From NCBI RefSeq assembly GCF_029168945.1, contig NC_083605.1:3045280-3109279 (forward strand): DNA of 64,000 nucleotides. Reading direction: 5' to 3'. The notes under the pieces were generated by a model. It saw only the letters and a list, made by a program, of their open reading frames with translations. It was not told the origin of the DNA and searched no databases. The DNA is from Cannabis sativa. Its lineage: Eukaryota > Streptophyta > Magnoliopsida > Rosales > Cannabaceae. How positions within the stretch are numbered: position 1 is the first letter of the stretch; the number at the start of each line of letters is the position of its first letter. This document shows, one piece after another, positions 1 through 10,732 of this stretch. The position numbers were made by a program, and so were the translations under genes.

Positions 1-79
1 CTAAAGAGTTTTCCACTCCAATTAGCATCCTTTTCACATCTTTCTCCAACTTATTTAATCGACTTGTATAAGATTCACC
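1..79 (-). CDS. TPS1: TPS-A exon 2, first part (limonene synthase; gene continues left of window)
   Basis: The reverse strand reads a TGCAG acceptor and then [18 protein letters not shown], the conserved start of the TPS-b exon 2 alpha-helical domain. The junction is phase 0 and joins exon 1, which ends QYK. The exon is cut by the window edge, so the catalytic alpha domain (DDxxD, NSE/DTE) cannot be seen. The same exon starts occur in TPS-B (24307) and TPS-C (63487). Confidence 0.93.
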
Positions 80-188
80 CTGCATGTACATATATATGGG
101 GGCACGTGCCAAATGACACGTGTTAGAAAAAAAGTCTAATAAACAATAAACTTTACAATAAATACAAAAATATTGAAAAATGTTAAAG

Positions 189-344
189 GGTATCAGTGGT
201 GCTTAGCACTCTCTTATGTGTCAGTATTGCTGTTGGTCTAACTAAGTATCGGGTCCCACATAGTTTAATATAATAATTTTTAGGGAGTATCGCTAGCCAA
301 TCGCAACGTAACATGTCGAGAAGGTGCTAGGCACCACTGGTGCC
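189..344. mobile_element. MITE copy 1 in TPS-A intron 1
   Basis: The termini are GGTATCAGTGGTGCTTAGCAC and, on the opposite strand, GGCACCAGTGGTGCCTAGCAC, an imperfect inverted repeat of about 21 bp. The internal part has no open frame. Related copies are at 497-655 and about 49008-49190, with a decayed piece near 9765-9835. Superfamily unassigned, because no clear target-site duplication is visible. Confidence 0.7.
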
Positions 345-496
345 TAATAGCAATGCTCAAAAATATTATACATCGTGATGATATTGTTTCTTAAAACAAA
401 ATAATATATATTAATATTATTGGGAGCACGTGTTATTAAGCAAACTAATATGTCATATATATGTACACGAAAGTATTACATAGATCATTACTATTA

Positions 497-655
497 GGTA
501 TCAGTAATGCTAAGTACTTTCTAGACGTGTTACCTTGCGATTGGCTAGCGATACTCACCTAAACGTTATTACATTAAACTATATGGGACTCGATATTTAG
601 TTGAACCAATAGTAATATATTGACACGTAGGAGGGTGCTAAGTACCACTGATACC
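497..655. mobile_element. MITE copy 2 in TPS-A intron 1, inverted relative to copy 1
   Basis: This is the same family as 189-344, read in the opposite direction: ATTGGCTAGCGATACTC here is the reverse complement of the GAGTATCGCTAGCCAAT core of copy 1. Together the copies form an inverted pair with about 150 bp between them, so the TPS-A pre-mRNA could fold into a long imperfect hairpin. Confidence 0.7.
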
Positions 656-1061
656 CTTTAGTCTTTCTCATATTACATGTGAATATAATGCGAAAACTTT
701 CAAAATTCGTATTTTTTTAGGAAAAACCTTCTTTCTTATGTTTTTTTAATCGAGTTATTTGATCAAAACCCTAAACATGAATTTTTCACCTAACTTTTTC
801 CCGATGCTTTTTGCTCTAGGAAAAGTTGTTTTAATTTTGTACCATGTATAATAATAGTTAAAGATTATCATCATATGGGAAAAATTGTAGCATATATATA
901 TATCACCGCTATAAAAAATAAAAAACTGTGACTAATTTTTAGTTATAAAAAAAAATTATTTCTTATTAAAAAATAATATTTAGTGTAATACTTTTAACTA
1001 CAAATTTTTAGTGATAAGATAGAGAAATAATAAATTATATACAAAAAGAAATAAAATTCAC

Positions 1062-1361
1062 CTTATATTGGATTGGAAGAGATTGAACAAAATCAAAAGA
1101 CCAAATGGGAGGTCCATAGTTGGCTGATCTTCGATCACTATTATTAGTAATCGTAGAACTAGGGTTATCGACCACAGTACATTGTATGGAGTAGCAAGTA
1201 CTTGATCTCGATCTCGATTTCAAGTTTGATTTTGATTTTAGTTTTGGTTTTGGTTTTGAAATAGAAGTAATAGAAGTTTTTGGTGTAAAACGATTATCAA
1301 TACTACTCCAAATAGGGAGGGATGATGATGAAGCAAATTGGTGAAAAGCTATGCACTGCAT
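1062..1361 (-). CDS. TPS1: TPS-A exon 1: plastid monoterpene synthase, (-)-limonene synthase type
   Basis: This 100-codon exon starts at an ATG read from the minus strand ([14 protein letters not shown]) and ends in QYK before an AAG|GTGAAT donor. Residues 1-75 are rich in Ser, Lys and Arg with few acidic residues, as in a chloroplast transit peptide. Residues 76-88 hold the RR(x8)W motif ([11 protein letters not shown]) of TPS-b monoterpene synthases that cyclise geranyl or linalyl diphosphate in plastids. From memory the exon agrees with cannabis CsTPS1, the (-)-limonene synthase; I could not run an alignment. Intron 1 (80-1061) holds two inverted MITE copies. The exon shows no stop or frameshift, but most of the gene lies outside the window. 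Confidence 0.93.
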
Positions 1362-1453
1362 TTTTGATAATTATATAATTAATTAATTCTAAACAAATAA
1401 TTATATGTATCATGTATTTCTTGTGATGAAGATCTGCATTGCCTTGCCTTGTA

Positions 1454-1461
1454 TTTATATA
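1454..1461 (-). promoter_or_regulatory. TATA box of TPS-A
   Basis: On the minus strand TATATAAA lies about 93 bp upstream of the TPS-A ATG, a normal plant promoter position giving a transcript start near 1425. Just upstream, about 1478-1512, is a block containing GTTAGGCAAAAACATTAATG (on the plus strand) that is also present upstream of TPS-B at about 25127-25160. Confidence 0.6.
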
Positions 1462-1531
1462 TGTTGATGATGGTAAGTTAGGCAAAAACATTAATGAAAA
1501 TATTAGTGTAATTCAGATAATAATTAAGTTT

Positions 1532-1781
1532 ATTAACATCAGGGAGGGACGGACCCAAGTGTATTAGTTTGGGGGCTATAGCCCCCACTAGTAAAAATAT
1601 TGCCTTTTAAAAAATTAAATATAATTTTTTAAATTTGATAATTATAGATCAAAATCGTAAAAAAAGCCCCCATAAAATTAAATAAATCTAGTAAGAATAA
1701 TTATAAAATAGGTATAATTATTTTTGAATGATAAATAAGTCCCCACAAAGTAAAATTTTTGGGTCCGTCACTGATTAACAT
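1532..1781. mobile_element. hAT-type MITE with 8-bp target-site duplication
   Basis: The element body is 1540-1773 (234 bp). Ends are CAGGGAGGGACGGACCCA and, in inverse, CAGTGACGGACCCA. A perfect 8-bp duplication ATTAACAT flanks it (1532-1539 and 1774-1781), the hAT signature. There is no coding capacity. It lies just upstream of the TPS-A promoter. Confidence 0.85.
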
Positions 1782-1861
1782 GTGTTTAGATTATTTAATA
1801 TGGTTGTACGTACCTAAATAATTAGGCATGAGTATTATTGAAAATATATTATTATTATTAA

Positions 1862-1894
<33 letters not shown>

Positions 1895-2289
1895 AGATTT
1901 CGATCTTATTTTACTTGTTTTGGTATTCATCATATTTAAAAGAATAATTCAATAAAAAAATTTCCGAACTTTGACAACCCAAACTATTCCGTTGTAATAA
2001 AATTTCTTTTGAAGTATAAAAATAATTACAAATTTACCTTTCGGTTGCATTTTGTTTATTTTTTGCAAACGATTTACTAATGTAAGACTCCTCAATAATT
2101 TATCTATTTTAATTCGAGAGTACACACCAAATTAATTGCATAGTTGAAAAATAATTTGCTAGCTTTAGGTTAAAACTTTTTTTTTATTTTTTAGTTAGTA
2201 AGAAAATTTTCATTGATATCAAAACTATACAAAGCAAAGGAAATACATCCCACAAACTTATTCTTTTTGTTCACCCAAATTTTAACGAT
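1782..2289. other. AT-rich intergenic DNA with (ATT)n and a possible LINE tail
   Basis: An (ATT)n microsatellite lies at about 1851-1893. At about 2179-2270 the minus strand reads TTTTGATATCAATGAAAATTTTC followed by an A-rich run, which resembles the 3' end of a plant LINE. No target-site duplication or coding remnant supports that, so it is only a suggestion. I see no gene. Confidence 0.35.
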
Positions 2290-3605
2290 GATGACGTGTC
2301 AAAAGTAGAAACACGTGGCACAAAAATATTGAGACTAAATTAATGAAGAATATATATGTAAATTAAGTCATGACTGTTGGGATGACTGTCGACCATGAAA
2401 GGTGTCATGACCGTTAGAGTGGAAGTCAGACGGTCACCCTTACCCCTAGGTTGAGTAAGGAGTGCTTCTCTAAGAAGGAAAAATGATGGACTAATACCTT
2501 CGTAAGCGGAATGAATGATCACCACACACCTACGGGAGTCAAGCCAGTCTAGGGAGTATATACTACTACCCCTACCTCAACTGCAATGATCTATATGGGA
2601 TTTAGTCTAGGGGTACACCCCTTAACCCCTAAAGGATTAGTCTAGGGGTATAACCCTACCCCCTACACACGCATGGTACAAGTCATGCATTTTACCATAG
2701 ACATAATGATATTCTCAAAGGTATACGGGGACATCACACCATAACTACTAACAACGGACAAGGGGTCTTGGGGGATCACCCCAAGATGACGATTAATGTC
2801 ACCCCCCCTCAAGTTGGGTATCGGGGGTCACCCAACGATGACGACGATCACCCCCCTCAAGTTGGGTCTCGGAGGGTCACCCAACGATGACGACGGTCAC
2901 CCCCTCGAGTTGGGTCTCGGGAGGTCACCCCCTCAAGTTGGGTCTCGGGGGGTGACCCAACGATGACGACGGTCACCCCCTCAAATTAGGTCTCAAGGGG
3001 TCACCTAACGATGAAGATTGTCACCCCCCCTCAAGTTAGGTCTCGGGAGTGTTGCCCCCAAGTATGGGCTTCATCCCTAAAGGTGGTTGACGACCATGTC
3101 ACACCCATAAGAGACCCTCGTCGTCAGTAACTCTTTCAAATGTTCAAATCCCATGAAAGGCTCAAAGACAGTTGTCAACCCACAAAAATAGTGGGATATT
3201 ATCATAAAAATCAGACTTCAACTGCCTCCGAAAATCAAGGGGATCACAATTGAGGTGGCTTCGCGTTTGTCGCGTCTCTTGAAGCGAGAAGCACCGACCC
3301 CCTCCCCTATATAAGGGGTCATCCATAACTTGGGAGGAGGATCCACAATTTTAAACACTTAGAAAAATAAACACCTATCATTCTTTGCAATCAAGACCCA
3401 GTTCTTGACTTTTGCAACTCAGATTAATAAAATACAAGGAGAGTAGGCTATTACCGAAATTCGGGTCGAACCTCTTTAAATTTTGGTGTCTTTTATTTAC
3501 ATTTATTGCAAGTTACGGCGTCATTAACTGTATTTATTACTGTGGTTTTAGTTTAAGCCTCATTTATTATGACTCCGCGTCGGTTGGCTAAAAATCCAGT
3601 CAATA
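2290..3605 (+). mobile_element. Gypsy-type 5' LTR
   Basis: The right end (...CCAGTCAATA, 3605) is followed immediately by a primer-binding-like TTTTGGTACTTTCATTGAGAGC, very close to the sequence after the LTR ending at 45415. A TATA-like CTATATAAGG lies near 3307 and a polyadenylation-like ATTAATAAAATACA near 3424. The left end is uncertain: TGTTGG at 2375 is one candidate. An internal 48-bp minisatellite occupies 2798-3050. No matching 3' LTR follows, because the element breaks into copia sequence near 4975. Confidence 0.6.
2798..3050 (+). repeat. 48-bp minisatellite inside the gypsy LTR
   Basis: About 5.5 tandem copies of a 48-49 bp unit beginning TCACCCCCTCAAGTTGGGTC and ending CCCAACGATGACGACGG. 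Some units are truncated to the first half. Each unit contains CAAGTTGGGT and its near inverse ACCCAACG, so each can form a small hairpin. Confidence 0.8.
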
Positions 3606-3696
3606 TTTTGGTACTTTCATTGAGAGCTTTAACCAAAATCTTGAAGTTTTTCACCAGAAAAAATGGTGTTAACCTGAAGATCTCAAGAACGACCTG

Positions 3697-4882
3697 ATGA
3701 GGAGATGGATAATGCCCATTAAGTTCTGTCAACAAGCAATGCCGGAAATAATGGAGACCGACCCCCGCGTCTTGATAATGGTAGGGCAACCACCATTCAT
3801 GCTAATGCCCAGACTATTGTTGGCCATGGAACAATTGGCCAAATTGTTGCCACTAGGCATACCACTAACACCACCGCCGCCGAAGGCGACGCTACTAACG
3901 GTGCCACTGGAAGGGGTAGTGCTGGAAACTTTATCCCACCTAATAACGGCACAGGCCAAACTCAAACTAGTTGGGGCCCTAGCGTCTTTAGACCACAGAA
4001 TGAACCCCATGTGGAGATGGAGGGAATTTACCCCGAGATGGATCAGTTACGAGATGCAATAAGCTGAATGCAAGGCCAGTTCCAGATTGTTCACCAAGAG
4101 TGAACTCAAGCTCGGGCGGCCTTGACCGAGAGCCTTGCTAACCAAAGGAGAGAATTCCAATCTTGGCTGGAAGATCATGCTCATGAGATGAGGAGACACC
4201 AAGACGACCAAGATCGTTGCACCCAAGAGGTTGCCGACTTAATACGAAGCTACTTTAACCAATATACTCAAGGGTTGGGTATTAACACCCACAATCAACA
4301 TATACCTCACACTTGTCCACAGGAAGTACCCTGAGAAACCAGTGGGAGATGGTGGTCTATGGTCCTGAAGAGCGCCCAAGGAACCAAGAGAGGGCTAGGA
4401 GTCACCCCTCTAACAGGGTTCCTCGCAAAAATAATCGACCGCTCTCGACCGATGAACAAGCTCTACCAGGTCATTATATGGGACGTGATAACTCCCACAA
4501 TGTCTGTCTAAGGCAGAGTAGTGGAGGAAACGCTAGGAACAACAATGGTGATTGTGGCAGAAATGGTGGAAGAACACCCCAACGTAGGGAGTGGCAACCC
4601 CGTGACCAACGCGGCCAACCACGAGAGGGCGATGATCGCCCGAGAAACACTAGGTCCAGGGGGAGAAGGGAAGACCCCGAAGTCAATAGTGACTACCGTC
4701 CAAACTACCCTATCGGTCACGGTGATGATGAAGCTGAAAGTCGGGCCAACAACCAACCAAATCCTGAGCTAAGGGTTATCAAGCCGGAGGGCTGTATGCC
4801 CCTAATACGCAATATTAACTTGAGAATCCGCCCCGAAGGGGTAGAGATGACCAAGTACCACCCCCAATCGATGGAAGGCTAA
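3697..4882 (+). pseudogene. Gypsy gag remnant
   Basis: Three overlapping frames (3697-4062, 4122-4334, 4313-4882) follow the LTR and primer-binding region. They contain a Gln/Arg-rich helical stretch (QRREFQSWLEDHAHEM) and then a long Arg/Asn/Gly-rich basic tract, as expected for the end of a plant gypsy Gag. Frameshifts and stops between the pieces make it nonfunctional. Neither a zinc knuckle nor pol follows: sequence changes to copia near 4975. The Gag assignment rests on composition and position. Confidence 0.5.
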
Positions 4883-5049
4883 AGTCAAAATGTAGGAGGT
4901 AGGCCAAGAACCGGGTCAGTTTTTAAACATGTAGGCCCCCAAGGGGGTAGAGACCTTCGGGATACCCTCAAAAGAAATTTAGAAGAAGGATGATCAAGCA
5001 GATAACAGTGGTGATGGACTGTTTATTGCAAAAGGAAAATTTCAGAAGA

Positions 5050-5712
5050 AAGATTACAAGGGGCACAAGAATTGTTACAACAATAGCAGAGACAAAAATG
5101 AGAGGTTCAAACCTAAGGCTGCAGTAGGTAAACAATGCTATTATTGTAAGAAAGAAGGTCATTTTCGTGATGATTGTTTGGCACTTAAGGCTGAACTGAA
5201 AAGAGAAAAGAATCGTGGAAAGAATGGAGAAGCTGACATAGCAGATGGCTATGAATCAGCTGAGGTTCTAGTTGTGTCTAGTAACACAACAGATGGGGCT
5301 TGGATCTTGGATTCAGGATGCTCTTTCCACATGACACCCAAAAAAGAACTATTCAGTTCTTTTTCAGAAGATCATGGAGGTATTGTTTTACTTGGTAATA
5401 ACAGAGCTTATGAAATTAAGGGAATTGGCTCAGTAGAAATGCAGATGCATGACGGTGTTTCCAGGGTTGTGCAACATGTGAGATATGTGCCAGATTTAAA
5501 GAGAAATCTGTTATCCATTGGAATGTTTGACAAGAATGGATGTCAAGATTGAAGATGGAATATTCAAAATTTTCAGAAGTTCAAAGGTTATGATCAAAGG
5601 GCTTTTGAACAATGGACTCTATTACCTTGATGGTAAAACAGTTGTTGGAAATGCATCACCAGCTGTGAGTCACAATTCTGAGGTGAGTACAAAGTTGTGG
5701 CACTTAAATTAG
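5050..5712 (+). pseudogene. Copia gag zinc knuckle and protease (broken)
   Basis: A CCHC knuckle CYYCKKEGHFRDDC is encoded at about 5135-5176. Next comes the aspartic protease motif WILDSGCSFHMTP (about 5299-5337; catalytic D-S-G). The frame runs on through the region after the protease and stops at 5550; a second frame continues to 5712 (GLLNNGLYYLDGKTV). Gag N-terminal sequence is missing. Confidence 0.85.
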
Positions 5713-6782
5713 GACATGTTAGTCAAAGGGACATGGATGAACTCAACAGACAAGGTATATTCAAGGGTGGCTTGAAGAGCAAACTTGAATTTTGTGAAGA
5801 ATGTATTCTTGGTAAGAGTTGCAGGGTTAAGTTTGGAAAGGGGGAATATCACACAACTGAGAAACTGGCCTATGTTCACTCAGATTTATGGGGTCCTTCT
5901 AAGGTGGAAACAATTGGTGGGGCTAGTTACTTCATAAGCATTATAGATGACTATAGTAGAAAAGTGTGGGTCTATCTACTCAAAAGCAAAGATCAAGCAT
6001 TTGCAACCTTTGTCAATTGGATGACATTGCTTGAGAATCAAACTGGCAAGAAATTGAAGGTGCTAAGAACAAATAATGGCCTGGAGTATTGCTCAAATCT
6101 GTTCAAAGATTTCTGTGCCAGAGAAGGTATAATGAGACACAAGTCAGTGATCAAAACCCCACAAAAAAATGGTTTGGCTGAGAGAATGAATAGGACACTA
6201 CTTGAAAGAGTGAGATGTCTACTACTTGGTGCTGGTTTAGAGAGAAAATTTTGGGGTGAAGCCCTCAAAACTATTTGTTATCTTGTTAACAGATGTCCAT
6301 CTGTTGCAAACAAGTTTAAAACTCCACAAGAAATGTGGACATTGCATGTTCCCAAACTTGATCATCTCAGAGTGTTTGGGTGCACTGCCTATGCACACAT
6401 AAAATAGGATAAGTTACAACCAAGAGCACTGAAGTGCATGTTTCTTGGTTACCCTGATGGAGTTAAAGGCTATAAACTATGGTGTATGGAACCTGGTTTC
6501 AAGAAGTGCATCATAAATAGAGATGTTGTCTTCAAAGAGGATGAAATGGCAATGAAAAACAAAATTCCCAATGATATACAGCCTGCTATGCCAGTTCAAG
6601 GTCTGCAACTTGAGGTGGACCAACCTGATACTCAAATTGCAGAAGAGAATTCTGAAATTAGTGCAGAAACTGACATAAATGAAGGTGCTACTGATTTAAG
6701 CACCTATCAACTTTCTAGAGACATGGTGAGAAGAGAAACCAGACCACCAAGCAAGTTTGGATATCCTGATTTCATAGGATAA
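5697..6782 (+). pseudogene. Copia integrase (broken, catalytic Asp changed)
   Basis: The GAG-pre-integrase zinc region (GHVSQRDMDELNRQG, CEECILGK) is followed by the rve core: HSDLWGP with the first catalytic Asp, IDDYSRKVWVY, and QKNGLAERMNRT with the catalytic Glu. At the second catalytic Asp, where relatives read LRTDNG, this copy reads LRTNNG, so the D-D-E triad is lost. A stop at 6405 divides the core from the C-terminal part (6438-6782). Confidence 0.85.
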
Positions 6783-6785
6783 GCA

Positions 6786-7409
6786 TTGCTCACTGCAGAA
6801 GAGTTAGAATCTTCAGAACCTACTACCTATCTTGAAGCTACTACAGGCAGAAACAGGTTGAAATGGTTGAAAGCCATTGATGAAGAGATGACTTCATTTA
6901 AGAAGAATAAGACATGGATAGTGGTTAAGAAACCTGAAGGAAAGAAATTGGTAGGCTGCAAATGGATTTTTAAGGAGAAAGAAGGTATTCCTGGTGTTGA
7001 ACCAGTCAAGTTCAAAGCAAGACTAGTTGCAAAAGGGTTCACTCATCAAGAAGGAGTGTATTTTAATGAAATTTTTTCTCCAGTTGTTAAGCAAACCTCA
7101 ATAAGGGTCATGATGGCAAAGGCTGGTAGAGAAGAATTGCACATTGAGAAAATGGATGTAAGAACCGCCTTCTTACATGGGAGTCTTGATGAAGAAATAT
7201 ACATGCAGCTTCCAAAAGGGTATGAAAGCAAGGATCCTAATCAGGTTTGTTTACTTAAGAAATCTCTCTATGGTTTAAAACAAGCACCTAGGCAATGGAA
7301 TTTAAGATTTGATGAATATATGAAGAAAATAGGGTATGTGAAAAACTATGATCCATGCATCTATCACAATAATCAGATTTACCTATTGTTGTGTGTTGAT
7401 GATATTTAG
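6786..7409 (+). pseudogene. Copia reverse transcriptase (broken)
   Basis: Typical copia RT blocks are present: WLKAIDEEMTSF, GCKWIFKEKE, KARLVAKGFTHQEG, MDVRTAFLHGSLDEEIYM, KKSLYGLKQAPRQW and finally LLLCVDDI, where CVDD replaces the usual YVDD. A TAG directly follows the catalytic DD block, ending the frame at 7409. The following 270 bp, which should hold the RT thumb, are frameshifted. Confidence 0.88.
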
Positions 7410-7681
7410 ATATTTGGTAAAGAAAAATCAAAGATAAACAAGCTTAAGATGCAACTCAGTCAAGAGTTTGAAATGAAAGATCTAGGTAATGCTAAGAAAA
7501 TACTTGGAATTGACATTCAACACCCTCATCAAATGTTATAATTTTGTCTCAAAAGAGTTATCTACAGAAAGTGTTAAATAAGTTTGGAATGGACAGCTCC
7601 AAAATAGTTTCACCTCCTCTAGCTCAGCATTTTAAGCCGTCTAACTCATAGTCACCAGTTACAGATGCAGAGAAAGAGAGA

Positions 7682-8362
7682 ATGATTAAAATTCCCTATG
7701 CTAGTTGTGTATGGAGTTTGATGTACTCAATGGTGTGTACAAGGCCTGATTTAGCTCATGCAATGAGCATGACAAGCAGGTTTGTTGCTAATCTAGAAAA
7801 TGCTTATTGGATTGCTTTGAAGTGGGTAATGAGGTATATAAAAGGAACACTGAACACAGGGTTAACCTATGATGGCACTAGCAAATTCAAGGAATTGGTA
7901 ACTGGCTATGTTGACTCGGATTATGCAGGGTGTTTAGACACTAGAAAGTCATTAACAGGGTTTGTTTTCACTGTCCATGGGGGTTGTGTCATTTGGAAAT
8001 CCAACCTACAAGAGGTTGTTGCACTATCTTCTACAGAAGCAGAATATATGGCTGAAACAGAGGCTATTAAAGAGGCAATTTGGCTCAAGGGATTGACAAG
8101 TGAACTTAACATTAATTCAGAGGATGTAACAGTGCACTGTGATAATCAAAGTGCATTGCATCTCATGAAAAATCCCATGTTTCATGAGAGAACTAAACAC
8201 ATTGACATTAAGATGCATTTTATTAGAGATGTGATTCAATCGAAAATAGTCTCTGTAAGGAAGATTGACACTCATGAGAACCCTGCTGATGCTTTCACAA
8301 AGAGCTTGACTAGAGACAAGTTTAGACTTTGTCTTGACTTGCTCAACATCAACTCAAACTAG
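7682..8362 (+). pseudogene. Copia RNase H
   Basis: A long open frame begins in the RT C-terminus (SLMYSMVCTRPDLAHAMS) and contains the copia RNase H: YVDSDYAGCLDTRKSLTG, ALSSTEAEYMA, HCDNQSALHL and ENPADAFTKSL. The acidic residues appear intact. It terminates at TAG 8360, 76 bp before the 3' LTR. Confidence 0.88.
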
Positions 8363-8437
8363 AGTCTCTCATTGAGATTCACATTCATTGGATATTAGAT
8401 TCAGTTCTATTGGTTACTTTTATGGCTTGGATTACTA

Positions 8438-9009
8438 TGTTGTTAAAGTGTACTAAACCAGATGGAAATTGTGAGGTTTAGAACACTTAAACAACCAATT
8501 TAACTGCCTTGACAGTTGGCAGTTATTTCGGTTAAGTAGTTACTAACCTACTGCTGTATATAGATATAAATTCAACAACAACAAAAAAAGAGAGAGAGAA
8601 ATCAAGTTGGAGTGAGGATAATACACAAAGATAAAAGAGAGCTATTGTGAGATGAATTCTCTTCAGTTTTTGAGGGTGTTATTAGGCTGTTCTGGTTCAA
8701 GTTTTTCAACAGCTTTTGAGCTCTTTTCTTGTAACTGGTGTGCATCACCATTAGAGTACTTTGTGTCCTTGATTCTCCATTTGTGTAAGTTGTAATCTTT
8801 GCCATTTATCAATAAAGATATCACAGCCAATAGAGTTGTTTCTACCCGGGGATTAGGTCCAAGTTTTATCCAAAACTTGTGACTGAACCTCGTTATTATT
8901 TTCTTGCTGTATTTTTATTTTATTTTTTTTGTTTGATGATTTTCTGGTTTAATGTTCTAAGTCTATTTCTTCTTGCATTGTGTTCTTGTTGGTGCTTGAG
9001 TGCACAACA
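8438..9009 (+). repeat. Copia 3' LTR
   Basis: A 572-bp terminal repeat with matching inverted ends TGTTGT...ACAACA. A Tnt1-like interior (TTTCTACCCGGGGATTAGG) and a polyadenylation-like TCAATAAAGATATC near 8810 support the assignment. There is no partner LTR in the window. It sits directly against the intron of the TGS-domain gene fragment. Confidence 0.8.
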
Positions 9010-9034
9010 ATATCATATTCGTTGTTAGACAAAC

Positions 9035-9700
9035 CTTGTTATTTATGCTAGTCTCCATGGAGCTCCATGTCACAGCATTTAAACTCGGCCTTGATGTATA
9101 ATAATCGAGTTGTTTACCATCGAAGACATCGGACACAACAGCCCAATAGTCAGACTCTTCATCGTCCGTCAAATCAATGACCTGTAGAATGGTCGGCAGC
9201 AAGCGCCCAATTGATCTTGCTGCATGGGAAAGACAATATTTTGATCACTTTTCACCGACAAAAATTAATAGTTGTTTCATTTTCTGAGAATATGACATGA
9301 TAGAATATACCTTGTGGTACATACCGTCTCGAGAGTGTGTATTTTTCTAGGCAAGTACACCAATCACCATGTCCTGGTTCACACCACCACTCATCAGTCA
9401 CCTGGAAGCGAAAAACATGCAAAGCTGCAATTAAGGACGACTTTCAAATCGGATAATAATTTAAGGTTACATAATCGAAATCAACCTTTTTATATAGCCT
9501 TGCATAAGCTTCCCACCGCCTCATTTGGGATGAAGATCTTCTATTAGCTACTGCTTCAGAAGCTGCTAGTCCAAAGCTCACGGGAACAAGCAACTCCTTA
9601 CCTGTGTTCATATTTGAACTTCCAAAGGTGATCTTTCATGACCTTGTACTCAGTGTGCAGAGACTATAAACAGAAATTTATGTAATTATAAACCCAAAGT
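9035..9700 (-). pseudogene. TGS-domain gene fragment, copy 1 (next to TPS-B)
   Basis: Minus-strand exons with consensus splice sites: 9601-9486 (VPVSFGLAASEAVANRR, WEAYARLYKK), 9401-9311 (DEWWCEPGHGDW), and 9219-9035 (LQVIDLTDDEESDYWAVVSD). A further exon-like stretch at 9602-9675 reads LHTEYKVMKDHLWKFKYEH. Against copy 2 at 54989-55338 this copy has a 1-bp deletion in the 9219-9035 exon (185 versus 186 bp) and a 2-bp deletion in the middle exon (GAGAGTG versus GAGAGAGTG), so it is frameshifted twice. The last exon, with the TGS domain, is absent: the copia LTR begins where the intron should continue. Confidence 0.75.
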
Positions 9701-9839
9701 CATAGTAAGAATAACCGGAGAAACCTTCTAATTTGTAGTGACTACTGATAATCGTTCCTAAGGAGAAATGCTAAAAGGCACCTATAGTATAAGGTGTCAT
9801 ATAATTTAATGCAATAATTTTTATAAAGATAATGACATG

Positions 9840-10188
9840 ATATGTTGATTGCACCATATTGAAATCCAATTTGGCAAACTCAAGTAAAGTTGGATTCATG
9901 TCTTGTTTTCTTTCATATATTTCTTCAATTAATAGACCATTTAGCTTCTGATCTTGTGATTCTCCATTGAAGTGGCATCTTCAAAGCATGATTCACTAAT
10001 AGTGATATTAATGTCGTATTAATATTATTATTATTACTACTTGACACATTAATCTGTATTTTTTTAGACATTTTGTTGTGATTCTCCATGGAATGAAGCT
10101 TCATATAAGCCCAATGCTCCCATAATATCATTACTTATATTTGCCTTGATCTCTCCACTCTCATCATTTTTAAAATTATTGAAAATTT
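9840..10188 (-). pseudogene. TPS-B exon 3 remnant
   Basis: After a TTGCAG acceptor the minus strand reads EIFNNFK, then [16 protein letters not shown], then a stop. Later frames recover [16 protein letters not shown] and [22 protein letters not shown] residues. Between them a short segment (the usual [11 protein letters not shown]) is lost and several indels shift the frame. Homology ends near 9840, inside the sequence that in TPS-C reads [12 protein letters not shown] decayed MITE piece follows to 9765. Confidence 0.88.
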
Positions 10189-10631
10189 CTGCAATAATAA
10201 CATAATAAAAATTATATATTTAATATGTATGTATATTTTAAACAAATTTAACTATAAATATTAAACTATTAGATTTGGATCCAATTACGAATTATGAAAG
10301 AGAAAGTTGAATTTTTATGCTTAATTTATCTATTTAATTAAACAAAATATCAAAACATATCTCATTTTACACTACTTCAAAAATATATTTATATAAAAAA
10401 AATATCTAAGTTAAACTAATTTTTTTTAATCTTTCTTTTTTGTCGAATAATTTTTTTTTAATTTTTTTTTCAGCCGATGGAACAATCTCAGCTTATATAA
10501 TGTAAAAATAAGAAATTTTCTGGATAAATTAAGCATAAAAATTCAAATTTTCTTAATAATACTCATTCATGTGGGTAATACCCGTTAAAAGTACACATAT
10601 ATATAGATAAATATATATATATTTATCAAAA
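10189..10631. other. TPS-B intron 2, 3' part
   Basis: Very AT-rich, with no open frame and no recognisable element. It lies between the exon 3 acceptor and a TIR element starting at 10632. Confidence 0.5.
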
Positions 10632-10732
10632 GAGTAATTTGCAGCATAAATACATAAGTTTAGCGGTAATAATACCTAAGTTATATTTCTGGAACTCCGT
10701 AGATACCTAACCGTTAAATATTAAGTTATTAA

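Larger units (their letters stand above)
4980..9009 (+). mobile_element. 5'-truncated Ty1/copia element (Tork/Tnt1-like) with 3' LTR
   Basis: Domain order is gag C-terminus with zinc knuckle, protease, integrase, reverse transcriptase, RNase H, then 3' LTR, which is the copia order. There is no 5' LTR and no start of gag; the left boundary joins gypsy gag at about 4975-4990. Stops at 5550, 5711, 6405, 6781 and 7409, and a scrambled stretch at 7410-7680, break the polyprotein. The right end abuts a TGS-gene intron at 9010. Confidence 0.9.
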
